DNA from: Prevotellaceae bacterium
GTDB taxonomy: Bacteria; Bacteroidota; Bacteroidia; Bacteroidales; UBA932
DNA: 6,802 nucleotides
Assembly (NCBI GenBank): GCA_031287815.1
Contig: JAITSM010000078.1
Location: forward strand, 1 to 6,802
Direction of reading: 5' to 3'
Shown here piece after piece: positions 5,208 to 6,802 of this stretch. Position numbers and translations under genes: made by a program. The notes below the pieces were generated by a model. That model saw only the letters and a list, made by a program, of their open reading frames with translations, searched no databases and was not told the DNA's origin. Every line of letters begins with the position of its first letter. Position 1 is the stretch's first letter.

Positions 5208-6802
5208 CTACCGTACGAACAGCATTTCACGGTATTTTGGCAGCGGCCACATTTCATCATCGATAATTTGTTCGAGCTTATCGGCATGGAGGCGGATTTC
5301 TTTCATGTAGGGCAATACCTTTTCGGTATAGGCTTTGGCGCGTTCGGGAAATTCTTCGATGCCATTGGCTTTTTTCCGCTCTTCCACCAGATTGTGCACC
5401 AGCTGCCGGATATTTTTAATGTACCCGCCGATTTTCTTGATGGATTGCAATTGCGGCGTAGCCAGTTCGGCGAACTCTTCCTTGCTCAGGATTTCCTTCA
5501 GCCCGGTTACATTTTTAATCAAATTGCTTTGGTAGCGGATAGCCGTCGGCACCACGTGATTGATGGCCAAATCACCCACCATGCGGGCTTCAATCTGGAT
5601 TTTCTTTACATATATTTCATTGAAAATTTCGTACCGTGCGAGCAATTCGTTTTCGGTCATCACGCCGATAGAGGTGAAAAGGTTGGTCGAATCTTTTTCC
5701 AGGAAAGCCTTGAATGCGGACGGGGTGCTTTCCACATGGCGCAATCCGCGCTTGGCGGCTTCGATTTTCCATTCTTCACTGTAGCCGTTGCCTTCAAAGA
5801 GGATGATTTGAGATTCTTCGATAAATTTTCGCAATACCTGGAAAATAGCCTCATCTTTTTTGACCTCTTTTGCTATCAACGCGTCGGTTTCGGCTTTGAA
5901 GCGCACCAGTTGTTGCGCTACGGCGGTGTTGAGCACCATCATGGGCAGCGCACAGTTCGACGACGAGCCGACGGCGCGGAACTCAAAGCGGTTGCCGGTG
6001 AATGCAAACGGCGACGTACGGTTGCGGTCGGTATTGTCGGGCAGGATTTCCGGGATTTTCCCGACGATATCCAGTTTCAGTTCCGTTTTTTCGGTGGGCG
6101 TCATTTTTTTGTCGCTTACGCGCTCGGCAATGGATTTAAGCGTTTCCGCCAGCGTGCTGCCGGTGAATATGGACATAATGGCCGGCGGCGCTTCGCTGGC
6201 TCCCAGCCGCAACGAGTTGTTGAGCGACATCACGCTGCTCATCAGCAAATGGTGGTGCTCAAACACCGCGCGGATAGTAGACACGAAGAAAGTCAGGAAT
6301 TGCAGGTTACTGCGCGGCGTCTTGCCTGGCGACAGCAGATTCACGCCCGTGTCGGTAATCATCGACCAGTTGCAGTGCTTGCCCGAGCCGTTGACGCCGG
6401 AAAACGGTTTTTCGTGCAATAATACTTTTAAATTATGCCTTGCCGCTACGCGCTGCATCAAAGTCATCAGGAGCAGGTTGTGGTCAATGGCGAGGTTGGC
6501 TTCTTCGTACAGCGGCGCGCATTCATACTGGTTTGGCGCCACCTCGTTGTGGCGCGTGCGCAAGAGGATGCCGAGCTTGTAGGCTTCGGTTTCGAATTCT
6601 TTCATAAAGCTCATAATCCGCGGCGGGATAGCGCCGAAATAATGGTCTTCGAGCTGCTGGTCTTTGGCGGCAATATGCCCCAGCAATGTCCGTCCGGTCA
6701 GTTGCAGGTCGGGACGGGCGCGCACCAGCGCTTCATCTACCGCAAAATATTCCTGTTCGATGCCCAGCACGCTGTTCACGCGCTTTACATCCCGGTCGAA
6801 GT
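5208..6802 (-). CDS. glnN: Type III glutamine synthetase (N-terminal part outside the window)
   Basis: Glutamine synthetase makes glutamine from glutamate, ammonia and ATP in the cytoplasm. This is the type III family (GlnN/GSIII), typical of Bacteroidota and some other bacteria. The frame is open to the right edge, so about 531 C-terminal codons are visible of a protein usually near 720-730 residues; roughly the first 200 residues lie outside. The apparent GTG at 6777-6779 is only an internal Val, because reading continues upstream as FDRDVKR. In order one sees GIEQEYF (about 6745-6770), the substrate/metal region RHNEVAPNQYECAPL, the catalytic-core HEKPFSGVNGSGKHCNWS (near 6360-6420), NRTSPFAFTGNRFEFRAVGS (near 5950-6030) with the conserved nucleotide/glutamate-binding arginines, and a long helical GSIII-specific C-terminal region ending KYREMLFVR. 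The gene converges on ubiE and is separated from it by the inverted repeat. Its promoter is not visible. Confidence 0.95.
   Translation of the reverse strand, partial: FDRDVKRVNSVLGIEQEYFAVDEALVRARPDLQLTGRTLLGHIAAKDQQLEDHYFGAIPPRIMSFMKEFETEAYKLGILLRTRHNEVAPNQYECAPLYEEANLAIDHNLLLMTLMQRVAARHNLKVLLHEKPFSGVNGSGKHCNWSMITDTGVNLLSPGKTPRSNLQFLTFFVSTIRAVFEHHHLLMSSVMSLNNSLRLGASEAPPAIMSIFTGSTLAETLKSIAERVSDKKMTPTEKTELKLDIVGKIPEILPDNTDRNRTSPFAFTGNRFEFRAVGSSSNCALPMMVLNTAVAQQLVRFKAETDALIAKEVKKDEAIFQVLRKFIEESQIILFEGNGYSEEWKIEAAKRGLRHVESTPSAFKAFLEKDSTNLFTSIGVMTENELLARYEIFNEIYVKKIQIEARMVGDLAINHVVPTAIRYQSNLIKNVTGLKEILSKEEFAELATPQLQSIKKIGGYIKNIRQLVHNLVEERKKANGIEEFPERAKAYTEKVLPYMKEIRLHADKLEQIIDDEMWPLPKYREMLFVR

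Noticed and set aside
5268..6422. Plus-strand open frame of 384 codons opposite the glutamine synthetase
   Set aside because: It is the antisense shadow of glnN, whose family motifs are clear on the minus strand.

Overview
The window looks like a chromosomal segment of a member of the Bacteroidota. The evidence is a perfect TAnnTTTG -7 promoter element before purA, a type III glutamine synthetase, a MenG/UbiE methyltransferase, and intergenic spaces filled with the palindromic and simple-sequence repeats common in that phylum. I cannot assign it below phylum. The genes are housekeeping metabolism and I see no phage, transposase, CRISPR or toxin gene. What is unusual is the amount and placement of repeat DNA.

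Layout. Positions 2-130 hold the last 42 codons of an unrecognised plus-strand gene. Positions 131-545 are non-coding: a GC-rich hairpin repeat (131-191), a likely intrinsic terminator (213-250), a nested inverted repeat built from four GTCCC/GGGAC palindromes (278-446), a 14-bp C/T-rich tandem repeat (460-487) and the purA promoter (about 517-524). Then come purA (546-1808) and, 12 bp later, purL (1821-4064, small-subunit type). Between purL and the next gene lies a 21-bp unit repeated about nine times (4086-4272). ubiE/menG follows (4318-5127) and carries an in-frame insertion of the GC-rich hairpin repeat inside its methyltransferase domain. A long inverted repeat (5122-5197) separates it from the convergent 3' part of a type III glutamine synthetase gene (5208-6802, minus strand), whose start lies beyond the window.

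How the genes fit together. PurL makes formylglycinamidine ribonucleotide amidine in de novo IMP synthesis and uses ammonia taken from glutamine by partner PurQ. PurA commits IMP to AMP. Glutamine synthetase makes the glutamine donor but is transcribed separately on the other strand. UbiE/MenG finishes menaquinone and has no direct link to purines. It probably shares the purA-purL transcript only by position, as I see no promoter in the 253-bp gap before it.

The main point of interest is that two copies of one GC-rich repeat family sit in this 6.8 kb: one starts directly after a stop codon, the other is read through as about 35 residues of protein inside ubiE. The 21-bp array is open in the ubiE frame and could encode a heptapeptide-repeat N-terminal extension, although I favour the downstream start. 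I do not see a clear new multi-gene system.
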